DNA from: Candidatus Uhrbacteria bacterium CG10_big_fil_rev_8_21_14_0_10_48_11
GTDB lineage: Bacteria; Patescibacteriota; Patescibacteriia; GWA2-46-9
Direction: 5' to 3'
Length of the DNA: 47,083 nt
NCBI GenBank assembly: GCA_002793855.1
Contig: PFET01000002.1
Coordinates: 477-47,559 of the forward strand
Shown: positions 1 through 8,626 of the stretch, piece by piece
Numbering within the stretch: the first letter of the stretch is position 1
Layout: each line of letters opens with the position of its first letter
Translations under genes and position numbers: made by a program
The notes under the pieces: generated by a model
The model's input: only the letters and a program-made list of their open reading frames with translations
What the model was told of the DNA's origin: nothing
The model's database searches: none

Positions 1-540
1 AAACAGTCGCCGACGGCTGACATTGCGGACGTTCTTGCAAGTATCCAGAAACCCATAAAAGAGTTGTGGGGTGGCCATACGTTCAGCGTACCGTTTCAGC
101 AAGTGTACGTTGTGGGCTCAAGTTTTGGAGGACCGGCAACTATTACGTTGAGTAGCCATAAAGTAGTCCTCAAAGCGTTTGCTTTGTCTCCGGTTGTCGA
201 CTGGAGCAGGAAATGCAGGACTGAACCGTTAAGCAGGTTAAAGCGCTATTTAAGGAAAGGATACGGCGAGGCGTTTCGGTTTACGGATGAAGACTGGAAG
301 AAAATCGGCCAGAAAGGTTTTTACAATGCCGTCGGTCATACAGACAGCGTGGATGGGTCTAAGCTGGCAATTGTGCAGGCAAAGGATGACGACGCTGTTC
401 GCTTTGAGCCAGTTCAACGATTTGCACGATCAGTTGGCTGCAGCTTCACTCTGCTTAACGAAGGAGGTCATTTTGGCGTCAGTAGCCTTATGCAGCCGTC
501 TATCTATCGTTTATTTGAATCGTTTATACGCTCAAAATAA
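1..540 (+). CDS. alpha/beta hydrolase family protein, 5'-truncated by window edge
   Basis: Frame 1 is open from base 1 (KQSPTADIADVLASIQKPIKELWGG...). GSSFGG nucleophile-elbow-like motif and C-terminal GGHFG histidine. The track start at 64 is an internal TTG. Confidence 0.7.
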   Translation, partial: KQSPTADIADVLASIQKPIKELWGGHTFSVPFQQVYVVGSSFGGPATITLSSHKVVLKAFALSPVVDWSRKCRTEPLSRLKRYLRKGYGEAFRFTDEDWKKIGQKGFYNAVGHTDSVDGSKLAIVQAKDDDAVRFEPVQRFARSVGCSFTLLNEGGHFGVSSLMQPSIYRLFESFIRSK

Positions 541-551
541 GGGCTTACCCG

Positions 552-581
552 TTGTGGGGGGAAGGTTCTCCCTGCTATACT
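552..581 (+). promoter_or_regulatory. putative sigma70-type promoter, TTGTGG-18-TATACT with extended TGC
   Basis: TTGTGG 552-557 and TATACT 576-581 preceded by TGC; upstream of ATG at 605. Confidence 0.45.
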
Positions 582-604
582 TAGCTTATATAAATTACAA
601 AACC

Positions 605-1567
605 ATGAAGCGATATTTGTCCGGCTTAGCAATAGCCAGTGTGCTGTTTTTTCCGTTGTTAGCAGTGCGAGCTGATGATGTTTCTGTTGAACAAGAAAGC
701 GCTGTTAGGACGACGCGAAGTCAGGTGGTAGAAGAGGTGCGCGCAGAGCGACAACGGTTAAAGAACGAGGCTATGGATGAGCGTAAGCAGCTGCAAGAAG
801 CTATTACTTCTGAGCGCACTAACACTATCGATGCTGTCAAATCTATTAAGGAGGCAGCAGGGGCTGAAATTAAACAGTTGAGAATGAGCGCGAAAGGAAA
901 TGGCGATACGGTAAGCGTAAATAGTAAACAGGCAATTGACGAAGTTAGAAAAGAGTTACGTCAAAAAATAGAAGAACGTCATCAAGCATTTGTCGCCGCA
1001 AGAGAGGAGTTAATGATGCATATTCAGGAGGCCAGACAAGAAATAGCTAAACGCCTTGTCGAAAAGCGCAACGAGCTAAAAGCTAAGCTCGTTGAGATTA
1101 AAGATCAGCAGAAGCAACAAGCAGTCGAGAGAATCAATGCCAATATAGATACCGTTAACGCGAGGGCGGTTGATCACTTTACAGCCGTACTTAACACGTT
1201 AACCGGTATTATTGAACGCCTGCAGAGTCGTACTGACAAGGTCGCAGCAACCGGTAGCGATGTTTCGTCGGTAACTGAGGCAATACAGGCGGCAAGAGCG
1301 ACGGTAACAAAAACGCAGAACGCAATTGCGACCCAAGCGGCAAAAGTATACCCACTTAGCATTACCGATGAAGCAAATCTTGGCGGCGACGTTCGCTCTA
1401 CTAGAGATATTTTACATACTGATTTATCGGTAGTGCATACTGCGCTTATTTCGGTACGTGACTCTATACGTTCGGCGTTAACGGCCCTTGCTGCCATACC
1501 TGAGTCGACAACTCCACCACCTGCAGTTAGCGATGGGTCGTCTACCGGCGCAGTGATTTCGCAGTAA
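605..1567 (+). CDS. secreted or membrane-anchored coiled-coil protein
   Basis: ATG at 605 gives signal peptide MKRYLSGLAIASVLFFPLLAVRAD, then a long Lys/Glu/Arg/Gln-rich helical region. The track start at 287 overlaps the hydrolase and is unlikely. Confidence 0.7.
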   Translation: MKRYLSGLAIASVLFFPLLAVRADDVSVEQESAVRTTRSQVVEEVRAERQRLKNEAMDERKQLQEAITSERTNTIDAVKSIKEAAGAEIKQLRMSAKGNGDTVSVNSKQAIDEVRKELRQKIEERHQAFVAAREELMMHIQEARQEIAKRLVEKRNELKAKLVEIKDQQKQQAVERINANIDTVNARAVDHFTAVLNTLTGIIERLQSRTDKVAATGSDVSSVTEAIQAARATVTKTQNAIATQAAKVYPLSITDEANLGGDVRSTRDILHTDLSVVHTALISVRDSIRSALTALAAIPESTTPPPAVSDGSSTGAVISQ

Positions 1568-1585
1568 AGCAAATAATAAACATTT

Positions 1586-1840
1586 ATGGAAAAAAAATTA
1601 TTAGGACTGTTACTTGTAACTGGCGTTTTGGCGCTTGCTGTTTCCTTTGTACTCTCCAGCGGAACTAAACAACCAGCGAAAAAAGTACAAACTACTACTG
1701 CGAGTGATACAGCAGTAGAAGTGCAGGCAGTGGGAACCACCGATAGTACAACTGCTATCACGCAAGATTTAGACAACGTGCAGATTGAAAATGTTGACCC
1801 ACTGTTTACCACTATTGACGCCGACTTACAAAAACTTTAG
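1586..1840 (+). CDS. small single-TM/secreted hypothetical protein
   Basis: N-terminal MEKKLLGLLLVTGVLALAVSFVL hydrophobic segment followed by a Thr/Ser/Ala-rich tail. Confidence 0.6.
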   Translation: MEKKLLGLLLVTGVLALAVSFVLSSGTKQPAKKVQTTTASDTAVEVQAVGTTDSTTAITQDLDNVQIENVDPLFTTIDADLQKL

Positions 1841-1854
1841 CGATACAGTACAAT
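1826..1854 (+). promoter_or_regulatory. putative promoter, TTACAA-17-TACAAT
   Basis: TTACAA 1826-1831, 17-nt spacer, TACAAT 1849-1854; predicted +1 near 1861, ATG at 1866. Confidence 0.45.
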
Positions 1855-1865
1855 AAGTACGTCCT

Positions 1866-2549
1866 ATGAGCGACAACATTCTTGCGATAAATAAGAGCGA
1901 GCAGTACCGAACCGTAGATGAGCTTTTTGAGCATAGTGAACCCAACTCGGTTTACTATATGCTTCTTGGTGTTTCTTCTCTCATTATTTCCTGCGGTATT
2001 CTTTTGAATCAGCCAGCCATTGTTATTGGCGGTATGTTGGTCACCCCCGTCTTATCACCGCTCCTTGTTATTAGTCTTTCGCTTGCCAGTGGGGAGCTGC
2101 GGGCCGTAAAGCGCGCAACCATTACGGTATTAAAATCATTTGGTATTATTGTGTTAAGCTCGATGGTTTTGGCGGTATTGTTTGGCGCCGAAGCATCAAT
2201 TACCACTTTCTCTGACAGTGTGCGTACGTCTGTTCTTTACTTTATTGTTGCTGCCGCAGCCGGCGTTGCGGCAACCTTTGGCTGGGCCAGAAAAGATATC
2301 GGTTCGGTACTTCCAGGTATCGCTATCGCTGTTTCACTGGTGCCGCCAATTAGCATTATGGGTATTGGTTTAAGTACGCTTAACATTGCCCTTGTGCGTA
2401 CGCATTTTCTCATCACTATTTTTAACGTGATGGGCGTGTTGGCAGGTAGCACCGTTGTCTTTTCGCTTTTGCATTTTTACCGTACTCGCAAACAGATCAT
2501 AGAACATGCCGAGGATTTAGAGGAAAAGGGCGCTAAGGCTGAAGCGTAG
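1866..2549 (+). CDS. DUF389 family multi-pass membrane protein
   Basis: LGVSSLIISCGILLNQPAIVIGGMLVTPVLSPLLVISLSLASGE is typical of the DUF389 family; multiple TM segments. Confidence 0.8.
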   Translation: MSDNILAINKSEQYRTVDELFEHSEPNSVYYMLLGVSSLIISCGILLNQPAIVIGGMLVTPVLSPLLVISLSLASGELRAVKRATITVLKSFGIIVLSSMVLAVLFGAEASITTFSDSVRTSVLYFIVAAAAGVAATFGWARKDIGSVLPGIAIAVSLVPPISIMGIGLSTLNIALVRTHFLITIFNVMGVLAGSTVVFSLLHFYRTRKQIIEHAEDLEEKGAKAEA

Positions 2550-2551
2550 GT

Positions 2552-3232
2552 ATGTCGCCGAACCATACGTTTGCCTCACCGGCACAGCACAGTTTGAATA
2601 ACGCAGATCGCTTAAAGCGCATCAATGAAGAATTTAAAGCGGGCTATGCGTTAGTAGAAACCATCACCAATGGTGTTACCTTTTTTGGGTCATCAAGGAT
2701 GAAGGATGGTGAAGACCATTACAACAACGCTAGGCAATTAGCCAACGAACTTGCCAAACGGGGGTCTACGATTATTACCGGCGGCGGACCGGGTATTATG
2801 GAGGCGGCAAATTGTGGAGCAAGAGAAGCTGGAGGTCGTTCGGTTGCTTTCAATATTGAGCTTAAAAAAGAACAAGGAAATCAGTACATTACCGACGCGG
2901 TGAGCTTCTATTATTTTTTTATACGTAAAGTTATGTTAGCAAGCTCAGCAAAGGCATACGTGTTTTACCCCGGAGGCTTTGGTACCTTGGACGAGTTTTT
3001 TGAAATATCAACACTCATAGAAACTAACAAGCTACACGAAGACGTACCAGTGGTACTGATGGGGACAGACTATTGGGAACCGTTGATGCGTTGGTTGCGG
3101 CACACGGTTGTCGAGAAACACCACGCTTTTGAGCCGGAAGATTTTTCAATGTGGAAGATAACCGATTCAGTGGAAGAGGCATTAGATGTCATAGAGCGGT
3201 GTAATGGGCGAATGGGCGTTTGTAAGTACTAG
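2552..3232 (+). CDS. LOG family / TIGR00730-like Rossmann-fold protein
   Basis: GGGPGIMEAAN and PGGFGTLDEFFE motifs. Confidence 0.88.
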   Translation: MSPNHTFASPAQHSLNNADRLKRINEEFKAGYALVETITNGVTFFGSSRMKDGEDHYNNARQLANELAKRGSTIITGGGPGIMEAANCGAREAGGRSVAFNIELKKEQGNQYITDAVSFYYFFIRKVMLASSAKAYVFYPGGFGTLDEFFEISTLIETNKLHEDVPVVLMGTDYWEPLMRWLRHTVVEKHHAFEPEDFSMWKITDSVEEALDVIERCNGRMGVCKY

Positions 3233-3253
3233 CGGCAACGGAGGGAATTAGTT

Positions 3254-4138
3254 ATGTTATTTCGCAAAAACCGTGACCATTTAGCACCGCATGGAAATGC
3301 CGGTTTCACCTTGCTTGAACTTTTGTTTTCTATCACCATTTTTACGCTTCTCTCGACAGTCGCTTTTGTCAGTTATCGAAGCTACGAACGTCGGCTGACT
3401 GTTCAGGCGGTGGCGCGGGATATCATCAGTGTGCTCGATACCGCAAAAAGTCGTACCTTAGCCGCCAAAAATGACATCTCGTACGGTGTACATTTTTCTT
3501 CATCATCCTACACCCTGTTTGCCGGGGAGACCTATACAGCAGGGGATGTGGGTAATGAAGTGCATACCGTAAACGACAACGTAGAGCTTTACGCGCTTTC
3601 CTTAACTGGTGGTGACGACGTACTGTACAGTCGCGTACGCGGCTCTACCGTAAACAGTGGAACCATTTCTCTGCGACTCGTTGATGAGCCCTCGGTTAAT
3701 TTGACCATTAGTATTCCGGTATTGGCGCCGGCTTCTGTCAGTCATCCAACCGATCAGGCGGATACCAGAATAACCGATTCGAGACATCTTGGGGTAGCTC
3801 TAGGTTGGAGTTTACCGTCTTCGACCACACTGCAGCTTGTTTTTTCTGATCCACCTAATCCAAATGTTACGGTTGATATACCCATAGCAGATTATTTAGA
3901 TGCGAGCAGCACTTCTTTTGATTGGCAAGGAAAAACCACGGTTAGTAACGTAGCGCAAGTGCTGCATATTTACAGCGAAAGTATTACGCCTACCAGTACG
4001 GTTCTCTCGATTCGTCGTGATGGGAGATATAATACAAAAGCACTAACTCTTTATGTGGACGGGCAAAATATCTTAAGCTATGACGCTAGCGGAGCTCCGA
4101 CGCTTGGCATTGCCGCCTCGTCAATGACGGTCGAATAA
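3254..4138 (+). CDS. type IV pilin-like protein (GspH-like position)
   Basis: Prepilin cleavage motif AG^FTLLELLF with Glu+5 and hydrophobic N-terminal helix; SD-like GGAGGG upstream. Confidence 0.85.
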   Translation: MLFRKNRDHLAPHGNAGFTLLELLFSITIFTLLSTVAFVSYRSYERRLTVQAVARDIISVLDTAKSRTLAAKNDISYGVHFSSSSYTLFAGETYTAGDVGNEVHTVNDNVELYALSLTGGDDVLYSRVRGSTVNSGTISLRLVDEPSVNLTISIPVLAPASVSHPTDQADTRITDSRHLGVALGWSLPSSTTLQLVFSDPPNPNVTVDIPIADYLDASSTSFDWQGKTTVSNVAQVLHIYSESITPTSTVLSIRRDGRYNTKALTLYVDGQNILSYDASGAPTLGIAASSMTVE

Positions 4139-4142
4139 TGGT

Positions 4143-4667
4143 ATGTACTATAAAAAGAAAAATAAACACAAGCACATAGTTCTTTTCCCTTCGGGTTTTG
4201 GACTTATCGAACTGGTTGTCGTGCTCGGTCTGACAGCATTGATGGTGCCCTCGATGCTGCAATTTTCTTTTTTTGTGACAAAGGTAATGGGCGAGCAACA
4301 ACGTAAAGTCGAAGCAGCCTACTTGGCCGAGGAGGGGATTGAAGCGGTACGTACCATGCGCGACAGTAGTTGGACCGATGCAATTGTTCCACTTTCTCTG
4401 GCCACCTCCTACTATCCTGTACTGGTGGGGGATTCGTGGACGCTTAACGCAAGCGATCCGGGTGTGCTACTGGGTCGGTATACGCTTACCATAACGCTTG
4501 ATGCGGTTTCTCGTGATGCAAGTAGTAATATCGTTGCGCCGCCGGCGGTTGGTGGCATGAACGATGATGGAACCAGATTGGTTACCAGTACGATAACGTG
4601 GAATGACGAAGGGACGCCATCTTCCTTTTCTGTGCAGGCGTACGTGACAGATTTTTTGTCGAACTAA
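4143..4667 (+). CDS. type IV pilin-like minor pilin (GspI/PilV-like position)
   Basis: SG^FGLIELVVVLGLTAL prepilin motif; pilin-like EEGIEAVRTMRDSSW. Confidence 0.82.
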   Translation: MYYKKKNKHKHIVLFPSGFGLIELVVVLGLTALMVPSMLQFSFFVTKVMGEQQRKVEAAYLAEEGIEAVRTMRDSSWTDAIVPLSLATSYYPVLVGDSWTLNASDPGVLLGRYTLTITLDAVSRDASSNIVAPPAVGGMNDDGTRLVTSTITWNDEGTPSSFSVQAYVTDFLSN

Positions 4668-4671
4668 CAGT

Positions 4672-5226
4672 GTGATAGCCATGGAAAAGAAGAAGAAAAA
4701 TTTTCCGGCAGGTATTTCGCTCTTTGAAGCGGTTGTCTACATTGCTTTTTTTGTGGTTATCGTTGGTGTTGTTATGACGCTAACGACGCAGCTTATTGCC
4801 ATTAACCAGAGTGCTCAACAGACAAATGAGGTTACCTCCAGCGCTCGCTACGCGCTGGATACAATGGCGCAGGAGGTTCGCCATGCCAAGAGCGTTTACA
4901 CGCCAACCTCTTCATTTGACGTTAGCCCAGGACAATTAAGTTTGGAAACTACACGTGATCTCGTTGGTAACGAAACAACGACGTACGTAGATTTTTATGT
5001 GGACAGTGGTTTGTTGTATCTGAAACGAGAGGGAAGTAATTCGGAGCAGCTCACTAGTGATTCGGTTAAAGTAGAAGCGTTGACCTTTAGCTATCTCAAC
5101 CAGTCAACGGTAACGCCGGCAGTAAGGATGACCTTAACCATTGGCAGTAATGATAAAGGTACAGACGTTAATCATCGAAGTATTACGCTAGTTACAACAG
5201 CGACAATGCGTTCCTATGCTGAGTAG
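4672..5226 (+). CDS. type IV pilin-like minor pilin (GspJ/PilW-like position)
   Basis: AG^ISLFEAVVYIAFF; downstream YALDTMAQEVRHAK resembles PilW/GspJ. Confidence 0.82.
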   Translation: MIAMEKKKKNFPAGISLFEAVVYIAFFVVIVGVVMTLTTQLIAINQSAQQTNEVTSSARYALDTMAQEVRHAKSVYTPTSSFDVSPGQLSLETTRDLVGNETTTYVDFYVDSGLLYLKREGSNSEQLTSDSVKVEALTFSYLNQSTVTPAVRMTLTIGSNDKGTDVNHRSITLVTTATMRSYAE

Positions 5227-6985
5227 ACACACCCAACAACCGTCATTGCTACTGCATCCGCGGGGCCAGGCAGCGCTCATTGCAACCATCGTACTATTTT
5301 CTGTTGGCACGGTTATTATTAGTACACTAACAACGGTAGCAATTGCAAAAGTTAAAACGGTTACCCAATTGGAAACCTCGATGCAAAGTTATTACACCGC
5401 AGAATCCGGTATAGAGGACAGTTTACTTCGCATTATGAATAGTGATTATACCTATACAGGCAATGACACGATAACGATAGGAGACAGTAGCGCAACCGTT
5501 GCGGTTGACGTTAGCGGCAATCAGGTGAATATTTCTTCGGTGGGTACAGATGCCGCGCTCGTAAGAAAGCTTGCGGTTCAATTGCGATCGAACATATACG
5601 GTGCCAGCTTTAATTATGGAGTACAAATAGGGGATGGCGGATTAACCATGCAGGATAATTCGGTGGTGTATGGTAACGTTTACTCCAATGGAAATGTTGT
5701 TGGCATTAACCACGCGACCGTTACGGGCGACGTCATTGTGGCTACCGGAAGCCCGTCTAGCACCGACTCTGCGTACACGGTTGTAAATGCTTACCGCTCA
5801 ATTGCTACGGCTAGTTCAAACAAAACAGCGGCACAATCCTTTACCCCAGCAACAACAGGAGCACTTACAAAAGTTGCGGTGTATATCGCAAAAGTTGGCT
5901 CCCCAAATGACAACCTACAGGTTCGTATTAACACTGATAACAACAACAAACCATCCAGTACTTCTATTGCGCAAGAGTCTATTCCCGCTTCCTCTGTTGG
6001 TACTACCGCTTCGTGGATTGAAATTGGTGTTAGTAACCCACCAATGGTGACAGCAGGTACGCGCTATTGGATAGTGCTTGACGTAAACACGAGTTCGTCC
6101 AGCAAGTACTGGAAGTGGGGCGAAGATACGACAGATAGTTACCCTGGACAAACAGCTAAGTACGCCAGTGGCTGCTGCAGCGGGTCGATTGCTTGGTCAT
6201 CGTTAAATGCTGATTTAGCTTTTGAGACTTGGGTTGGCGGTACGCCGACGCGTATTGAGGGGATGACTGTTGGTGACGCTACCACCGGCACTGGCAGGGC
6301 AAACTATTTTGTCGATACAACCATTCACGGCGCTGCCTGTCCAAATGCATATTGCATTGCCGATTCACCAACCCCAAGTGATATGCCGCTATCTGACGGC
6401 GCAATTACGGATATGAAAAGTGATGCCTACAGGGGAGGCACTTGTACTATTGACGACGGTTGCGATGCTGATGGAAATCTTATTTTGGATGGACACAATG
6501 TTACAGCAACCTTAGGTCCTAAAGAAATTATCGGAGACCTCATTGTTCGCAACTATGGTGAGCTAACCCTTACTGGTACCATTTGGGTTAATGGTAACAT
6601 TGATCTTAACAATCATTGCTCCGTTGTCTTGAATAGTACTTTTGGCGTTTATGGTGGCATTTTGGGTACCGATGGCACTGCAGCCGTATCAAACCACTGC
6701 GACTTTATAGGCACTGGACAAACGGGTGGGTATCCTATGCTTATCTCTACCTATAGCGGAGCAGAGCCAGCCATTGATCTTAATAACCAGTCAACCGGTG
6801 TCATTTTTTACGCCGGCAAGGGCAACATTGATGTGGGCAATAATTCTGAAGCTAAGAGTTTGGTCGGTTACGGTGTTCGTATCAAAAACAATGCTACCAT
6901 TACCTATGAGAGCGGGCTACTTGATATGAATTTTAACAGTGGGCCAAGCGGTGGATTTACTATTAAAAGTTGGAGGGAACAATAA
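5216..6985 (+). CDS. PilX/GspK-like minor pilin with large C-terminal anchor/beta-helix-like region
   Basis: RGQAALIATIVLFSVGTVIISTLTTVAIAK...YTAESGIEDSLLRI PilX-type N-terminus; no Glu at +5; later QSFTPATTGALTKVAVYIAKVG resembles choice-of-anchor domains; Asn/Gly-rich C-terminus. Confidence 0.75.
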   Translation: MLSRHTQQPSLLLHPRGQAALIATIVLFSVGTVIISTLTTVAIAKVKTVTQLETSMQSYYTAESGIEDSLLRIMNSDYTYTGNDTITIGDSSATVAVDVSGNQVNISSVGTDAALVRKLAVQLRSNIYGASFNYGVQIGDGGLTMQDNSVVYGNVYSNGNVVGINHATVTGDVIVATGSPSSTDSAYTVVNAYRSIATASSNKTAAQSFTPATTGALTKVAVYIAKVGSPNDNLQVRINTDNNNKPSSTSIAQESIPASSVGTTASWIEIGVSNPPMVTAGTRYWIVLDVNTSSSSKYWKWGEDTTDSYPGQTAKYASGCCSGSIAWSSLNADLAFETWVGGTPTRIEGMTVGDATTGTGRANYFVDTTIHGAACPNAYCIADSPTPSDMPLSDGAITDMKSDAYRGGTCTIDDGCDADGNLILDGHNVTATLGPKEIIGDLIVRNYGELTLTGTIWVNGNIDLNNHCSVVLNSTFGVYGGILGTDGTAAVSNHCDFIGTGQTGGYPMLISTYSGAEPAIDLNNQSTGVIFYAGKGNIDVGNNSEAKSLVGYGVRIKNNATITYESGLLDMNFNSGPSGGFTIKSWREQ

Positions 6986-6989
6986 TGTT

Positions 6990-8381
6990 ATGCAAGTAAC
7001 AAGTTACGGGGCGGCCGGAGAAGTCACCGGATCAAAACATCTTATCGAGGTTGGCGGGAAGCGGTTGCTGTTAGACTGCGGAATGTTTCAAGGTGACCAT
7101 AGGACTGCAGACAAGAAAAATAGAGAGCTTCCTTTTGATGCCAACACTATCGATGCGGTTATTCTCTCGCATGGGCATTTGGACCATTGCGGAAGTTTAC
7201 CGCTGCTGGTACGGCGTGGTTATCGTGGACCAATTTATGCTACACCCGCCACAAAAGACGTTGCGGAATGTATTATGCGAGATTCGGCACACATTCAGCT
7301 TTACGATGCCGAATATCACAATCGCCATCGTAAAAAAAATGAACCTGCAGCAACACCACTTTACGTTGATACTGATATCGATCGTGTACTTGCCTTAATG
7401 AAAACCGTACCGTATCACAAAGCGATTAACGTCCTGCCGAACGTTAGTTTAACGTTCTACGACGCGGGACATATTTTGGGATCAGCCGTGATTCATCTGA
7501 ACCTTACAGAAGGCAATAGGTCAGTGCCATTCGCGTATACGGGAGATTTTGGGCACAAAGATATGCCCATTTTGCGCAACCCAGATATTTTACCGGAAAC
7601 AGAAGTAGTGCTATCTGAGAGTACGTACGGTAATAGGACGCACGAGACACTAAACGACCGAACAAAAAAACTGGTGGCGATCGTACGCAGCACCGTTAAA
7701 ATGGGCGGTAAAATTATAGTGCCTGCCTTTGCGCTTGGAAGAATGCAAACGCTTATCTATAGTCTTCACGTCCTTACCGATAGCGGCAAAATACCTCGGC
7801 TACCAATTTACATTGACAGTCCACTTGGAGAGCGGTTGACGCGAGTCTTTCGTAAGCACACAGAGTGCTACGACGAAGAAGCAAAGCGACTTTTTACCAG
7901 TCGACACGACGACCCATTTGGTTTTAGAAATCTTAACTATGTGAAATCGGTTGAAGAGTCAAAAAGCTTAAACGCGAAACCAGGTCCGCTCATTATTATT
8001 GCGAGCTCTGGCATGGTAGAAGCGGGGAGAGTGTTGCATCACCTAAAGAATGGTTTGGCAAACCCGAACAATACGGTGCTAGTGGTCGGCTATATGGCGG
8101 CAGGTACGCGGGGTCGTAAACTTATCGAGGGAGCAAAGACCATATCTTTCTATGGTGATCGGGTGCCGGTACGCGCTAGCGTGGTAAAAATTAACGCCTA
8201 TTCTGCCCATGCCGACGAAGCGCAGCTGTTACATTTTTATAGTTCAACTGTGGGGCTTCGTCGGGTTTTTTTGGTACATGGAGACGCTGCCGTACGGGCT
8301 GACCTAGCTGCAACTATTAAAAAACGTTTCCCTAAGATTGAGACTACTTTGCCTATCGCCGGCCGAACTTATCAGCTCTAG
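6990..8381 (+). CDS. MBL-fold beta-CASP/RNA-specificity metallo-hydrolase
   Basis: HGHLDHCG metal motif, TGDFGH, ASSGMVEAGRVLHHL and SAHAD motifs of the CPSF-like family. Start set at ATG 6990 rather than 6939; upstream SD-like GGAGGG. Confidence 0.9.
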   Translation: MQVTSYGAAGEVTGSKHLIEVGGKRLLLDCGMFQGDHRTADKKNRELPFDANTIDAVILSHGHLDHCGSLPLLVRRGYRGPIYATPATKDVAECIMRDSAHIQLYDAEYHNRHRKKNEPAATPLYVDTDIDRVLALMKTVPYHKAINVLPNVSLTFYDAGHILGSAVIHLNLTEGNRSVPFAYTGDFGHKDMPILRNPDILPETEVVLSESTYGNRTHETLNDRTKKLVAIVRSTVKMGGKIIVPAFALGRMQTLIYSLHVLTDSGKIPRLPIYIDSPLGERLTRVFRKHTECYDEEAKRLFTSRHDDPFGFRNLNYVKSVEESKSLNAKPGPLIIIASSGMVEAGRVLHHLKNGLANPNNTVLVVGYMAAGTRGRKLIEGAKTISFYGDRVPVRASVVKINAYSAHADEAQLLHFYSSTVGLRRVFLVHGDAAVRADLAATIKKRFPKIETTLPIAGRTYQL

Positions 8382-8399
8382 GTTGTTACGGTACTATTG

Positions 8400-8408
8400 T
8401 GGTATAAT
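8400..8408 (+). promoter_or_regulatory. extended -10 promoter element TGGTATAAT
   Basis: TGG + perfect TATAAT 8403-8408; no -35 at consensus spacing (nearest TTGTTA at 14 nt); +1 predicted at 8415. Confidence 0.55.
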
Positions 8409-8414
8409 CTTGCT

Positions 8415-8621
8415 ATGTTTAAAACTTTCCACAGGCGGATTAAGGGTTTGGATTTTTGGGATTTTAAAATGACCGCAGCGTCGGCGTTTGTGTTCGCTTT
8501 TGTTGTGGTTCGCCTAATACCAGAACTTATCGATATCAATCCATGGTGGTGGATTAGCCTTTTTGTTTTACTATTATTGAGACCCTTATATCATTTTTGG
8601 ATACTGCCTTCTTCTAAATAG
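8415..8621 (+). CDS. small membrane protein, hypothetical
   Basis: MFKTFHRRIKGLDFWDFKMTAASAFVFAFVVVRLIPELIDI... with two hydrophobic segments; start shifted from track 8397 because 8397-8408 overlaps the TATAAT box. Confidence 0.6.
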   Translation: MFKTFHRRIKGLDFWDFKMTAASAFVFAFVVVRLIPELIDINPWWWISLFVLLLLRPLYHFWILPSSK

Positions 8622-8626
8622 CAACC

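Noticed and set aside
287-604. Upstream extension of the coiled-coil ORF
   Set aside because: Overlaps the hydrolase in another frame; the signal peptide begins at ATG 605.
1174-1812. 212-aa minus-strand ORF
   Set aside because: Antisense shadow of the coiled-coil gene and the small secreted ORF; low-complexity composition, no motif, no promoter or start context.
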